Source: Oryzomicrobium sp.
Lineage (GTDB): Bacteria; Pseudomonadota; Gammaproteobacteria; Burkholderiales; Rhodocyclaceae
Length of the DNA: 64,000 nucleotides
Direction of reading: 5' to 3'
Assembly: GCF_021287045.1 (NCBI RefSeq)
Contig: NZ_JAJTBG010000002.1
Location: 124,001-188,000 of the forward strand
The notes beneath the pieces were generated by a model, which was not told the origin of the DNA, did no database searches, and saw only the letters and a program-made list of their open reading frames with translations. Of the stretch, positions 7,799-15,764 are shown in pieces. Every line of letters begins with the position of its first letter. Positions within the stretch are counted from its first letter, which is position 1. The translations under genes and the position numbers were made by a program.

Positions 7799-10700
7799 TC
7801 TGCTCACCACCGCCCTGCGCGGCCTGCTGCTCTGCCTGTGCCTGGGCGGCGCGGCCTGGGCCAAGCCCCTGTCGGTGGTGCTCATCCCCGGCGCCCCGGC
7901 CACCCTGCCGGCGGTGGGAGCGGTCAAGCAGCTGCGCCAGCAGGCCCGGGACCGGGCCGTGCCCGAGGCCGAACGGCGGGCCTTGGCCCAGGTGCGTTTC
8001 CACATCGTTTCCTCCACCCAGCTCTCCGCCGCCGACCTGGAGACCCTGGCCCAGGCCGATGCCGCCCTGGTGTACAACATGGGCCGGGAACTGGCCGCCA
8101 CCATCACCCCGGCGGTGCGCGCCATGGCCGCCCGGGGCGCCCGGGCCTACGCCGTGGGCTCGCCCTTCGAGGAAGGCGAAAAACAGGCCGGCCTGACCCG
8201 GGACGAGACCCTGCGCGCCTACGCCCAGGCCGGCGGCCAGGACAATCTGGTGGCCATGCTGCGCCGCCTGCTGGCCCGGGACTTCAAGCAGCCCCTGGCC
8301 TACCCCGAGGCCCGGCCCTTCCCCGCCACCGGGCTGTGGGAGCCGCGCGGCAACCGGCTCTACGCCAACTTCGACGACTACGCCCGGGATTACCTGGCCC
8401 GCCGCCCCGACGCCGCCGGCCGGGTATGGGTGGGGGTGCTGTTCAACCGGGTCACCGCTCAGGCCGGCAGCTCGCCGCTGCTCGAGGCCATCGTCGGCCG
8501 CCTGGAAGCCCGGGGCTTCAACGTAGTGCCGGCCTTCGGCTTTCCCTCCGAGATTCCGGCGGAACGCTATTTCCTCGACGCCCGGGGCCAATCCCGGGTG
8601 GCCGCCGTGGTGGGCCTGGCCCTGAAGATGGGCAACGTCCCGGAAAAGACCATCCCGGTGATGCGGCGCCTGGACGTACCGGTGGTCAATGCCATGACCC
8701 TGTACAACCAGACCCGGGAAGAATGGGAAGCCTCGCCCCTGGGCCTGTCCCTGTCGGAGCGGGCCTGGCAGGTGGCCGGCGCCGAATTCGCCGGTGCCGT
8801 GGCTCCCACCGTGGTGGCCTCCAAGGAACGGGTGGTGGACCCGGACAGCGGCCTCGCCTACATGGTCGAGACGCCCATCCCCGAGCGCGTCGAGCGCCTG
8901 GCGGACCGCATCAAGAAGTGGGTGGCGCTGCGCTACGAACTGCCGGCCAACAAGAAGGTGGCGGTGATCTACTACAACTACCCGCCGGGCAAGGAGAACA
9001 TCGGCGCCTCCTATCTCAACGTGCTGCCCCGCTCCCTGTGGCAGATTCTCGGCCGCCTGGAGCAGGCCGGCTACGACGCCCAGGGCCGCCCGGCCACGGA
9101 GGCAGCCCTGTTCGACGCCCTGCGCGAGCACGGCACCAACATCGGCAACTGGGCCCCCGGCGCCCTGGAAAAAATGGTGCGCGGCGGCCACGCCATGCTG
9201 CTGCCGGTGAGCGACTACCGGAAGTGGTTCGACCGCCAGCCGGAGGCGCTGCGCAGCGCCATGGTCAAGGCCTGGGGCGAGCCGGAGAACTCCAAGGTGA
9301 TGCTGTGGAAGGACGGCAGGGGCAAGCCTCACTTCGTCTTCCCCGCCCAGCGCTACGGCAATCTGGTGTTTGCGCCCCAGCCTTCCCGGGGCTGGGAGGG
9401 CGATATCAAGAAGATGTACCACGACGTGGCCCTGCCGCCCCACCATCAATACCTGGCCTTCTACCTGTGGCTGCAAAAGGGCTACCAGGCCCATGCCATG
9501 GTGCACGTGGGCACCCACGCTACCCACGAGTGGCTGTCCGGCAAGGAGGTGGGTTTCACTGCCGCCGACCCGGGGGAGGCCATGGTGGGCGACGTGCCCC
9601 AGCTCTACCCCTACATCGTGGACGACATCGGCGAGGCTCTGCAGGCCAAGCGGCGCGGCATGGCCACCATCGTCTCCCACATGACGCCGCCCTTCGACAA
9701 GGCCAGCCTCAACCTGGAACTGGTCAAGCTGCGGGGCCTCATCGACGACTACGTGGTGGCAGCCCAAAAAAGCGAATCAGCCGCGGCCGCCGCCCTCGGC
9801 GAGATCAACGCCCAGGGCCGCAAGCTGGGCGTACTCAAGGACATCGGCAAAACAGCCCTGGCCGACGGCGAAGACGTGGAGGAGCTGGAGCATTACCTGA
9901 AGGAGGTGAGCGAACACCAGGCCCCCTACGGCCTGCACACCTTCGGCGTCGCCCCGCCCAAGGACATGCAGCGCAGCACCGCCGAGGCCATCCTGGCCCT
10001 GGCCGGCAAGCTGGCCCCGGTCGAACACCAACGCCGCCTGGAAGCCCTGATGGCCAATATGGAAGCCAGCGGCAAGGCCGAGCTGGACGCCCTGGAAGCG
10101 GGGCTGGCCGGCCGCTACGTGGCTGCCGGCCCGGGCAACGACCCGATCCGCAATCCGGACTCCCTGCCCACCGGGCGCAACCTCTACGGCTTCGACCCCT
10201 CCCGCCTGCCCACTCCGGGCACCTGGGAACAGGGCCGCAGCCTGGCCGAGAAGTTCGTCGCCGACTACCGGCAGCGCCACGGCCAGTATCCGGACCGGGT
10301 GGTGTTCAACCTGTGGAGCACCGAGGCCATGCGCCATGAAGGCGTCACCGAGGCGGAGATTCTCGCCCTGCTGGGGGTGAAACCCCAATGGGACGAGCGG
10401 GGCCGGGTCAGCGGCCTGGAGATCATCTCCCGCCGCGACCTGGGCCGCCCCCGGGTGGACGTCACCGTGGTGCCCTCGGGGCTCTACCGGGACGCCCTGC
10501 CGACCCTGATGCAGCTGGTGGACGAGGCCGTCTCCAAGGTGAAGGACCTGGAGGAGAACGACAACCCGATCCGCGCCAACGTGCAGAAGACCCGCCAGGC
10601 CCTGGAGCAGCGGGGCATCGCCCCGGCCGAGGCGGCGCGCCTGGCGACGGTGCGGGTGTTCACCGAACCTTCCGGCGCCTACGGCACCGGGGTGGACAAC

Positions 10701-11822
10701 GTGATCCAGGCCGCCAACACCTGGGATAAGGAAAGCCAGGTGGCCGACGTGTACTTCAACCGGGTCGGCCATCTTTTCGGCCAAGGCTACTGGGGCGACC
10801 GCCCCGGCGGCGCGGCCCTGGCGGTGGACGTCTTCAAGATGGCCCTGAAGGATGCCAAGGCGGCCATCCACTCCCGTTCCTCCAACCTCTACGGCACCCT
10901 GGATAACGACGACGTGTTCCAGTACCTGGGCGCCACATCCATGGCCATCCGCCAGGTGAACGGCAAGTCGCCGGAAACCCTCATCCTCAACCTGGCCGAC
11001 GGCAAGGGCGGCAAGCACGAGACCCTGGACAAGTTCATGGGCCGGGAGATGCGCACCCGCTACACCAACCCGGAATGGGTCAAGGCCATGCTCAACGAAG
11101 GCTACGCCGGCGCCCGCTTCGTCATGAAGGTGACCGAGCACCTGTGGGGCTGGCAGGTGACCGTGCCCGAAGCGGTGGACGGTGCCAAGTGGCAGGAGAT
11201 GTACGAGACCTACGTGGCCGACCGCAACCGGCTGGGCGTGAAGGACAAGTTCCGCGAGGCCAAGAACCTGCGCGCCTACCAGGCGGTGGTGGACAAGATG
11301 CTGGTGGCCATCAACAAGGGCTACTGGCAGGCCGACCCCCAGGTGAAGGCCCATCTGGAGCAGGTGAACCGGGAAGTGATCGCCGAAGCCGGCGTGGCCT
11401 GCAACGCCGCCTCGTGCAGCAGCGCCGAGGTCACCGCCCTGGCCCAGGCCCAGGACGCCCGGGACATGGCCGACGCCCGCGCCCTGCCGGCGCCGGGAGC
11501 AGGTGCCCGGGCCCCCGGCAGCGGCAGCGCCGCGCCTGCCGGCGGCCGAACCGCCACGGCAACCACGCCGGCCACGGCGACCACGGCGACCAACGCCCAG
11601 CCTGCCGCCGTCCGGCCCCAGGCGGCGGACCGCGCCAGCCAGGCCACTCCGCCGGCCCAGCCCCCGGCACCGGCCAGCGAAGCGGTGGAGGGCTACGCGA
11701 TGAAGGAAGAAAAGCGCACCGCCGCCCCCGTGCCGCCCGAGGCCGCCTCCTGGGCCCTCGCCGGCCTTGGCGTGCTGGTGGCCCTGGGCTTTGCCTGGGG
11801 TGCCCGGCGGCGCCGCGCCTGA
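7782..11822 (+). CDS. Exported, membrane-anchored CobN-like (cobaltochelatase large-subunit family) protein
   Basis: This 1346-aa protein is of the CobN/Mg-chelatase H family. The ATG at 7782, behind GGGAGG and inside the DUF2149 gene, gives a classic signal peptide (FRATDLLTTALRGLLLCL, then GGAAWA before KPLSVVLIPG). The CobN core includes LPRSLWQILGRLEQAGYDA, HVGTHATHEWLSGKE (residues 575-589), YPYIVDDIGEALQAKRRG and SHMTPPF. A low-complexity Ala/Pro/Thr linker (about residues 1225-1310) leads to a C-terminal membrane helix (SWALAGLGVLVALGFAWG) and an RRRRA tail. The bulk is therefore predicted in the periplasm, unlike the cytoplasmic chelatase, and no CobS/CobT genes are nearby. A periplasmic role in corrinoid or metal handling is inference. 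Confidence 0.9.
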   Translation: MFRATDLLTTALRGLLLCLCLGGAAWAKPLSVVLIPGAPATLPAVGAVKQLRQQARDRAVPEAERRALAQVRFHIVSSTQLSAADLETLAQADAALVYNMGRELAATITPAVRAMAARGARAYAVGSPFEEGEKQAGLTRDETLRAYAQAGGQDNLVAMLRRLLARDFKQPLAYPEARPFPATGLWEPRGNRLYANFDDYARDYLARRPDAAGRVWVGVLFNRVTAQAGSSPLLEAIVGRLEARGFNVVPAFGFPSEIPAERYFLDARGQSRVAAVVGLALKMGNVPEKTIPVMRRLDVPVVNAMTLYNQTREEWEASPLGLSLSERAWQVAGAEFAGAVAPTVVASKERVVDPDSGLAYMVETPIPERVERLADRIKKWVALRYELPANKKVAVIYYNYPPGKENIGASYLNVLPRSLWQILGRLEQAGYDAQGRPATEAALFDALREHGTNIGNWAPGALEKMVRGGHAMLLPVSDYRKWFDRQPEALRSAMVKAWGEPENSKVMLWKDGRGKPHFVFPAQRYGNLVFAPQPSRGWEGDIKKMYHDVALPPHHQYLAFYLWLQKGYQAHAMVHVGTHATHEWLSGKEVGFTAADPGEAMVGDVPQLYPYIVDDIGEALQAKRRGMATIVSHMTPPFDKASLNLELVKLRGLIDDYVVAAQKSESAAAAALGEINAQGRKLGVLKDIGKTALADGEDVEELEHYLKEVSEHQAPYGLHTFGVAPPKDMQRSTAEAILALAGKLAPVEHQRRLEALMANMEASGKAELDALEAGLAGRYVAAGPGNDPIRNPDSLPTGRNLYGFDPSRLPTPGTWEQGRSLAEKFVADYRQRHGQYPDRVVFNLWSTEAMRHEGVTEAEILALLGVKPQWDERGRVSGLEIISRRDLGRPRVDVTVVPSGLYRDALPTLMQLVDEAVSKVKDLEENDNPIRANVQKTRQALEQRGIAPAEAARLATVRVFTEPSGAYGTGVDNVIQAANTWDKESQVADVYFNRVGHLFGQGYWGDRPGGAALAVDVFKMALKDAKAAIHSRSSNLYGTLDNDDVFQYLGATSMAIRQVNGKSPETLILNLADGKGGKHETLDKFMGREMRTRYTNPEWVKAMLNEGYAGARFVMKVTEHLWGWQVTVPEAVDGAKWQEMYETYVADRNRLGVKDKFREAKNLRAYQAVVDKMLVAINKGYWQADPQVKAHLEQVNREVIAEAGVACNAASCSSAEVTALAQAQDARDMADARALPAPGAGARAPGSGSAAPAGGRTATATTPATATTATNAQPAAVRPQAADRASQATPPAQPPAPASEAVEGYAMKEEKRTAAPVPPEAASWALAGLGVLVALGFAWGARRRRA

Positions 11823-11835
11823 ACCGTTCCCTCGT

Positions 11836-11859
11836 GGGGGGTACCTGCCCCCCTTTTTT
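11836..11859 (+). terminator. Intrinsic terminator 1 after the CobN-like gene
   Basis: A 6-bp G:C stem (GGGGGG with CCCCCC) and a 6-nt loop are followed directly by six T residues, 13 bases after the CobN-like stop. It closes the B12-regulated operon. Confidence 0.85.
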
Positions 11860-11860
11860 G

Positions 11861-11888
11861 GCGCAGCCTTCGAGCTGCGCATTTTTTA
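11861..11888 (+). terminator. Intrinsic terminator 2, in tandem
   Basis: A 7-bp stem (GCGCAGC with GCTGCGC) and a 6-nt loop are followed by ATTTTTTA. It begins two bases after the first terminator's T-run, giving a double stop before the PepSY gene. Confidence 0.85.
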
Positions 11889-11915
11889 CCCCGACCAACC
11901 TAAATCCCCGATCCC

Positions 11916-13097
11916 ATGCGCATCCGCCGCCTGTGCTCCCTGCTGCACCGCTACACCGGCCTGGCCCTGGCCGCTTTGGTGGGCCTCGCCGCCGTCACCG
12001 GCAGCCTTCTCGTCTTCACCCCGGAACTGGACCGGCTGCTCAATCCGGAGCTGCTCACCATCGCCCCACCTCGGGCGGATGCCGTGCCCCGGCCCCTGGC
12101 CGAGCTGCTCGACACTGCCCGGCGCAACCATCCCGCCCACCAAGCGGTGTCCATTACCCCGCCGGCCCGCCCGGGCGATGCCACGGCGGTATGGCTGAAA
12201 CAACCCCGGGCCGGCGAGCCGGGGCGCTTCGACTGGCTCCAGGCCCTGTTCGACCCCTACAGCGGCCGCGAGCTGGGCGCCCGGGAACGCAGCCGCATCG
12301 ACTTCAGCCGGACCGGCCTGCTGCACCTCGTCAACCACCTGCACGGCCAGTTGCTGCTCGGCGAGTTCGGCCTGTGGCTGATGGCCGGCGCCGCCCTGGC
12401 CTGGAGCCTCACCTCCCTGGTCGGCCTTTACCTGTGGTGGCCGGGCCGGCGCAAGCTGCGCCTAGCCCTGACGGTCAAGCGCAATGCCGGAACGGGGCGC
12501 CTGCTGTTCGACCTGCACCGGGCCGCCGGCTTCTACACCCTGCCCGTGCTGCTCGTCCTGGCCGTCACTGGCATGTACATGGCCCGGCCCGCCACCGTGA
12601 AGCCGGTGGTGGGCTGGTTCGCCCCCCTGGACGCGGACAAGCCGCCCCGGGTCGAGCCACGCTCCGGCCAGGCACCCCTGACCCCGGACGAGGCGGTGGC
12701 CGCCGCCCAGGCCGCCCTGCCCCAGGGCGCCCTCAAGCGCATCGGCCTGCCCCAATCGCCCCGGGACGCCTACGCCGTCTCGTTCCTGCTGCCTGGCGAG
12801 GTGCGCCGCCCCAGCGGCGGCCGCAGCACGGTGTGGGTCGATCCCTGGCGCGGCGACGCGCTGCGGGTCAAGGACGCCACCCGCCTGCCCGCCGGCGAGG
12901 CCTATCTGGCCTGGCAGACACCCCTGCACACCGGCAGCGCTTTCGGCCTGCCCGGCCGCCTGCTGGTGGCCGCCGCCGGCCCCCTGGCCTTGCTGCTGGC
13001 CGCCACCGGGGTGCTGATGTGGCTGCGCCGGGGCAAAAAGCCCAAAGCAGCCGGCCAGGCGGTGCGTCCGCTGGAAACCGCCGCCGTCAAGCCTTGA
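11916..13097 (+). CDS. PepSY-associated membrane protein (PiuB-type, iron-regulated family)
   Basis: This 393-aa inner-membrane protein has an N-terminal helix (LHRYTGLALAALVGLAAVTG), a periplasmic PepSY-like region, paired helices at about residues 140-175 (LLGEFGLWLMAGAALAWSLT), another near residue 205 (FYTLPVLLVLAVTGMYMA) and a C-terminal helix (LLVAAAGPLALLLAATGVLM). Conserved His residues in LHRYTG, LVNHLHG and DLHRAAG fit the PepSY_TM family, some members of which are linked to siderophore-iron reduction. No strong ribosome binding site is visible. Two tandem terminators separate it from the CobN-like gene, so it is probably transcribed alone. Its substrate is not evident. Confidence 0.82.
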   Translation: MRIRRLCSLLHRYTGLALAALVGLAAVTGSLLVFTPELDRLLNPELLTIAPPRADAVPRPLAELLDTARRNHPAHQAVSITPPARPGDATAVWLKQPRAGEPGRFDWLQALFDPYSGRELGARERSRIDFSRTGLLHLVNHLHGQLLLGEFGLWLMAGAALAWSLTSLVGLYLWWPGRRKLRLALTVKRNAGTGRLLFDLHRAAGFYTLPVLLVLAVTGMYMARPATVKPVVGWFAPLDADKPPRVEPRSGQAPLTPDEAVAAAQAALPQGALKRIGLPQSPRDAYAVSFLLPGEVRRPSGGRSTVWVDPWRGDALRVKDATRLPAGEAYLAWQTPLHTGSAFGLPGRLLVAAAGPLALLLAATGVLMWLRRGKKPKAAGQAVRPLETAAVKP

Positions 13098-13136
13098 AAA
13101 CCCTGGCAAAAAGTCGCACCATGCCGCCCCTTTTTG

Positions 13137-13163
13137 CCCCCGCCCACGGCGGGGGATTTTGTT
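13137..13163 (+). terminator. Intrinsic terminator after the PepSY gene
   Basis: An 8-bp stem (CCCCCGCC with GGCGGGGG, 3-nt loop) is followed by ATTTTGTTTTC. It lies between the PepSY gene and the ParB-like gene. Confidence 0.85.
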
Positions 13164-13194
13164 TTCTTCTTTTGCTTCGTTTGCAGGAACGGCC

Positions 13195-14160
13195 ATGGCC
13201 TTCAAGGACACCCCACCCGATTTCAAGCTGATCGACTTGGCGTTGATCGACCCGGACCCGGAACACCCGCGCAAGCAGGTGGATACCGCCGGACTGAAGG
13301 CCCTGGTGGCCTCGATCCAGGCCAAGGGGCTGATCCAGCCCCTGATCGTGCAACCCGCCGGTAGCGACGGCCGGCATCGGCTCATCGTCGGCGAACGCCG
13401 CTGGCGCGCCGCCATGCTCGCCGGCGAAACCCGGGTGCCGGCCCTGGTGCGCCCCTGCGCCGCGGAGGAGGCCCTGGAGATCCAGGTCTTCGAGAACCTG
13501 GGCCAGGGCGTGCGCGCGCCCTTGGAGAGCCGGGAGATGGCCAACGCCATCCAGGCCATCGCCCAGCGCTTCGACAGCCGCGAAGCCGCCGCCGAGCACT
13601 TCGGCCGGCCCCAATCATGGCTCACCCAGGCCACCGCCGCCGCCAACCTTTCGCCCAAGGTCAGCGCCCTGCTCGACTCGGGCAAGATCACCAGTACCGC
13701 CACCGCCATCCAGTTGGAAAAGCTGGCGCAGAAGAACGAGGCCCGGGTGGATACCCTGATCGAACAGGTGCAGGACGGCGCGAAGCTGGCCAAGCAGGCG
13801 GTGGAAAGCGCCCTCTCTGCCGAGGGCCTGAAGCGCGGTCGCAAGAAGGCGGAAGCGTCCGAAGCACCGGCTCCTGCCGCTGCGGCGGCCGGCGGACACG
13901 GCGATGGGGCCGGGGCAGCCGCAGCCGCTGTACCGGGCCAACCCGGTGCCGCCGCTGAGTCCGGTGCAGCCACCGCGCCTGCCGCTCCGGCCAAGCCCTC
14001 CGCGGCCGAGGCACCGGCCACCCCGCGCCACATCAATCCGGGTAAGGCTCGCCGTGCCGCCCAGCTGCTGGGGCTGTCCGACGACGACAAGGACGCCTTG
14101 CTGGCCCGCCTGATCGACGAATTCCTGGCCCTCAAGGGCGAGTCCGACCCACCCTTCTGA
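13195..14160 (+). CDS. Solitary ParB/RepB/Spo0J-family protein
   Basis: This 321-aa protein has an N-terminal ParB domain: DPDPEHPRKQVDTAGLKALVASI, then GLIQPLIVQPA, then the box RLIVGERRWRAAMLAGETRVP with the GERRWRA signature. A helix-turn-helix region follows (about residues 115-160, REAAAEHFGRPQSWLTQ), then an Ala/Pro-rich linker and a C-terminal helical module (INPGKARRAAQLLGLSDDDKDALLARLI). I chose the ATG preceded by CAGGAACGGCC; an upstream TTG would run into the terminator. No parA lies beside it, so it is probably not the chromosomal partition gene. It may be a nucleoid-occlusion or plasmid-derived DNA-binding protein. Confidence 0.85.
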   Translation: MAFKDTPPDFKLIDLALIDPDPEHPRKQVDTAGLKALVASIQAKGLIQPLIVQPAGSDGRHRLIVGERRWRAAMLAGETRVPALVRPCAAEEALEIQVFENLGQGVRAPLESREMANAIQAIAQRFDSREAAAEHFGRPQSWLTQATAAANLSPKVSALLDSGKITSTATAIQLEKLAQKNEARVDTLIEQVQDGAKLAKQAVESALSAEGLKRGRKKAEASEAPAPAAAAAGGHGDGAGAAAAAVPGQPGAAAESGAATAPAAPAKPSAAEAPATPRHINPGKARRAAQLLGLSDDDKDALLARLIDEFLALKGESDPPF

Positions 14161-14639
14161 TCGTCGCTCCGGTAGCCCCGCGCCATGGCGCGGGGCGGCT
14201 TGCCGCTCCCTAATCCCCCATCCCCGTTTCTCCCCTTCCTCCGCCGGCCGCCTGGGCCGGCGGACGGCATCCCGGCCAGTTCGGCCAACTCGGCTTCGGC
14301 CGGTCATCCCGCCGGTCTTAAGCAGCCCCATTCCTCGCCCCCGCCCGTGGCGGCGCCCACGCGCCATGCCCCATGGCAAGGCGGCCGGGCCGTTCTGTAT
14401 CGAAATCCTTACATTTTTTTACGCGCTTTCGGCGTGATGGCCGCGTTTCAGGTCAGATCACGGTCAAACGTCAGGATTAATGTGATTTCGCCCCAGCCAG
14501 GACGGTCGCCCCCCGGCCCTCAACCCTGGCGTAATGGCTGCATTGGCAGGGAGTTACCGGAAAGCGACGGCGCTTTTGCGCCACGCTCCGCCGATTCCAC
14601 ACCAAGCCGCCATTTACGGGTTTTTATCCGATATCGCAT
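14161..14639 (+). other. Intergenic region, no gene seen
   Basis: This 479-bp region separates the ParB-like gene from a lipoprotein gene. It holds a perfect hairpin (CCCCGCGCCATGGCGCGGGG at about 14176-14195) without a T-run, which could be a weak terminator. From about 14400 the sequence becomes AT-richer (ACATTTTTTTACG, GGATTAATGTGATTTCG), which suits a promoter for the lipoprotein gene. A 152-codon open frame across it lacks a ribosome binding site and coding-like composition, so I do not call it. Confidence 0.5.
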
Positions 14640-14978
14640 ATGAACAAGCCATCCGCCTTCCTCGTCCCGCTGCTGGCCTGCACCCTGGCCCTGGGCGCCT
14701 GTACCGTGGTGCCGCCCCGGGTGACGATCAGCGGCCCCAGCGTGGCCGTGGTCGCCCCTGTGGCCCCGCCGCCGCCCCGAGTGGAAGTGATCCCCGAGGC
14801 TCCGGGCCGTGATTTCTTCTGGGTGCCCGGCTACTGGCACTGGGAAGGCAACCAGCACCGCTGGATCGAGGGCCACTGGGAACGCCACCGGGAGCGGGAG
14901 CACTGGGTGCCCCACCGCTGGGACCGGGGTGACCAGGGCCAGTGGCGCCTGAGCGGCGGTTACTGGCACCACGACTGA
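14640..14978 (+). CDS. YXWGXW-type repeat lipoprotein
   Basis: This 112-aa protein has a lipoprotein signal (FLVPLLACTLALGAC, lipobox LGAC, Cys at about residue 21), a Pro/Val-rich spacer, and then a Trp/His/Tyr-rich region: FFWVPGYWHWEGNQHRWIEG, HWERHREREHWVPHRWD and GGYWHHD. This pattern fits the YXWGXW repeat family of small exported proteins, whose function is unknown. It is probably attached to the outer membrane. It stands alone, with a 136-bp gap to the next gene. Confidence 0.8.
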   Translation: MNKPSAFLVPLLACTLALGACTVVPPRVTISGPSVAVVAPVAPPPPRVEVIPEAPGRDFFWVPGYWHWEGNQHRWIEGHWERHREREHWVPHRWDRGDQGQWRLSGGYWHHD

Positions 14979-15114
14979 TCCGATTCCACCGGCAACGGGG
15001 AGGCAGTTGCGCCCCGGCCGCCCTAGCCGTCTTGCCTGACACCGACCGAGCCTTCACGCAGTCCCCGCCACGCCCAGGCGCCATCGCAATGCGCCGCCCT
15101 ATCAGGAGAACGCC

Positions 15115-15681
15115 ATGCTGATCCGCAAGACCCTTATCGCCCTCGCCGTGTGCACCCTGTGCGCCGGCGCCGCCTTCGCCCAGACCAGCACCAGCCCGAC
15201 CCCGCCGAGCGGCGGCAACCCGGCCGTGAACCAGGATAACCGCGACATCCGCCAGGATCGCCGCGATCTGCGCCAGGACAATCGGGACATCCGCCAGGAC
15301 CGCAGCAACATCGCCAACGACCGGACCGACCTGCGCCAGGACCGCAACCAGCTCAACCAGGACCGCAGTGCCGACCAGCAGGCCGCCGCCCAGCGCCGCC
15401 AGGACCTGAACACCCTGCGCAACGACCGCCAGAGCGGCAACTCCACCGCCCTCGCCCAGGACCGCCAGAACCTGCGCCGCGACGATTCCACCCTGCGCCA
15501 GGACAACCGGGCAGTGCAGCGGGATCGCCGCGACATCGGCAACGACCGCCGCGACCTGCGCCAGGACCGCCAGGATCTGCACACCGACCGGGCCGACCGC
15601 CGCCAGGACCACCGTGACCTGAACGCCGACCGGGCAGAACGCCGCAACGACGCCCGCGCCGCCCGCCCGCACCGGGGCTGA
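15115..15681 (+). CDS. Secreted low-complexity protein built of D-x-R-Q-D-R repeats
   Basis: This 188-aa protein has a clear signal peptide (MLIRKTLIALAVCTLCAGAAFAQ, cleaved after AFA) and a strong ribosome binding site (AGGAGAACGCC). The mature part is almost entirely a degenerate heptad-like repeat of the form DNRDIRQDRRDLRQD, interrupted by a Gln/Ala-rich segment around residues 85-115. It contains nearly only Asp, Arg, Asn, Gln, Leu and Ile, which predicts a long, highly charged alpha-helix or coiled coil in the periplasm. I recognise no catalytic domain and assign no function. Coding is supported by the signal peptide and frame-specific repeat pattern. Confidence 0.8.
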   Translation: MLIRKTLIALAVCTLCAGAAFAQTSTSPTPPSGGNPAVNQDNRDIRQDRRDLRQDNRDIRQDRSNIANDRTDLRQDRNQLNQDRSADQQAAAQRRQDLNTLRNDRQSGNSTALAQDRQNLRRDDSTLRQDNRAVQRDRRDIGNDRRDLRQDRQDLHTDRADRRQDHRDLNADRAERRNDARAARPHRG

Positions 15682-15703
15682 GCGCCGCCCAGGACGCCCT
15701 TGC

Positions 15704-15739
15704 CGGCCCCGGAAGGTTCGCGCCTCCGGGGCCGTTTTA
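15704..15739 (+). terminator. Hairpin terminator after the repeat protein
   Basis: A 10-bp perfect stem (CGGCCCCGGA with TCCGGGGCCG) and an 11-nt loop are followed by TTTTAC. It lies 22 bases after the stop of the repeat protein. Confidence 0.75.
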
Positions 15740-15764
15740 CATCCTCCGCCCCTCAGGTGACGCC

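Noticed and set aside
7782-11822. Simple annotation as cytoplasmic cobaltochelatase CobN
   Set aside because: The signal peptide, C-terminal membrane helix, absence of CobS/CobT and coupling to channel genes argue against the cytoplasmic enzyme.
9777-11882. 701-codon minus-strand open frame opposite the CobN-like gene
   Set aside because: It is a long antisense shadow in GC-rich DNA, without motifs or a ribosome binding site.
14185-14643. 152-codon plus-strand frame before the lipoprotein gene
   Set aside because: No ribosome binding site, Pro/Ser/Arg-rich shadow-like composition, and it overlaps the likely promoter.
15230-15660. Repeated CGCCAGGAC-type units, considered as a CRISPR or tandem DNA repeat
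   Set aside because: Spacing is irregular, repeats follow the codon frame, and they encode the charged-repeat protein.
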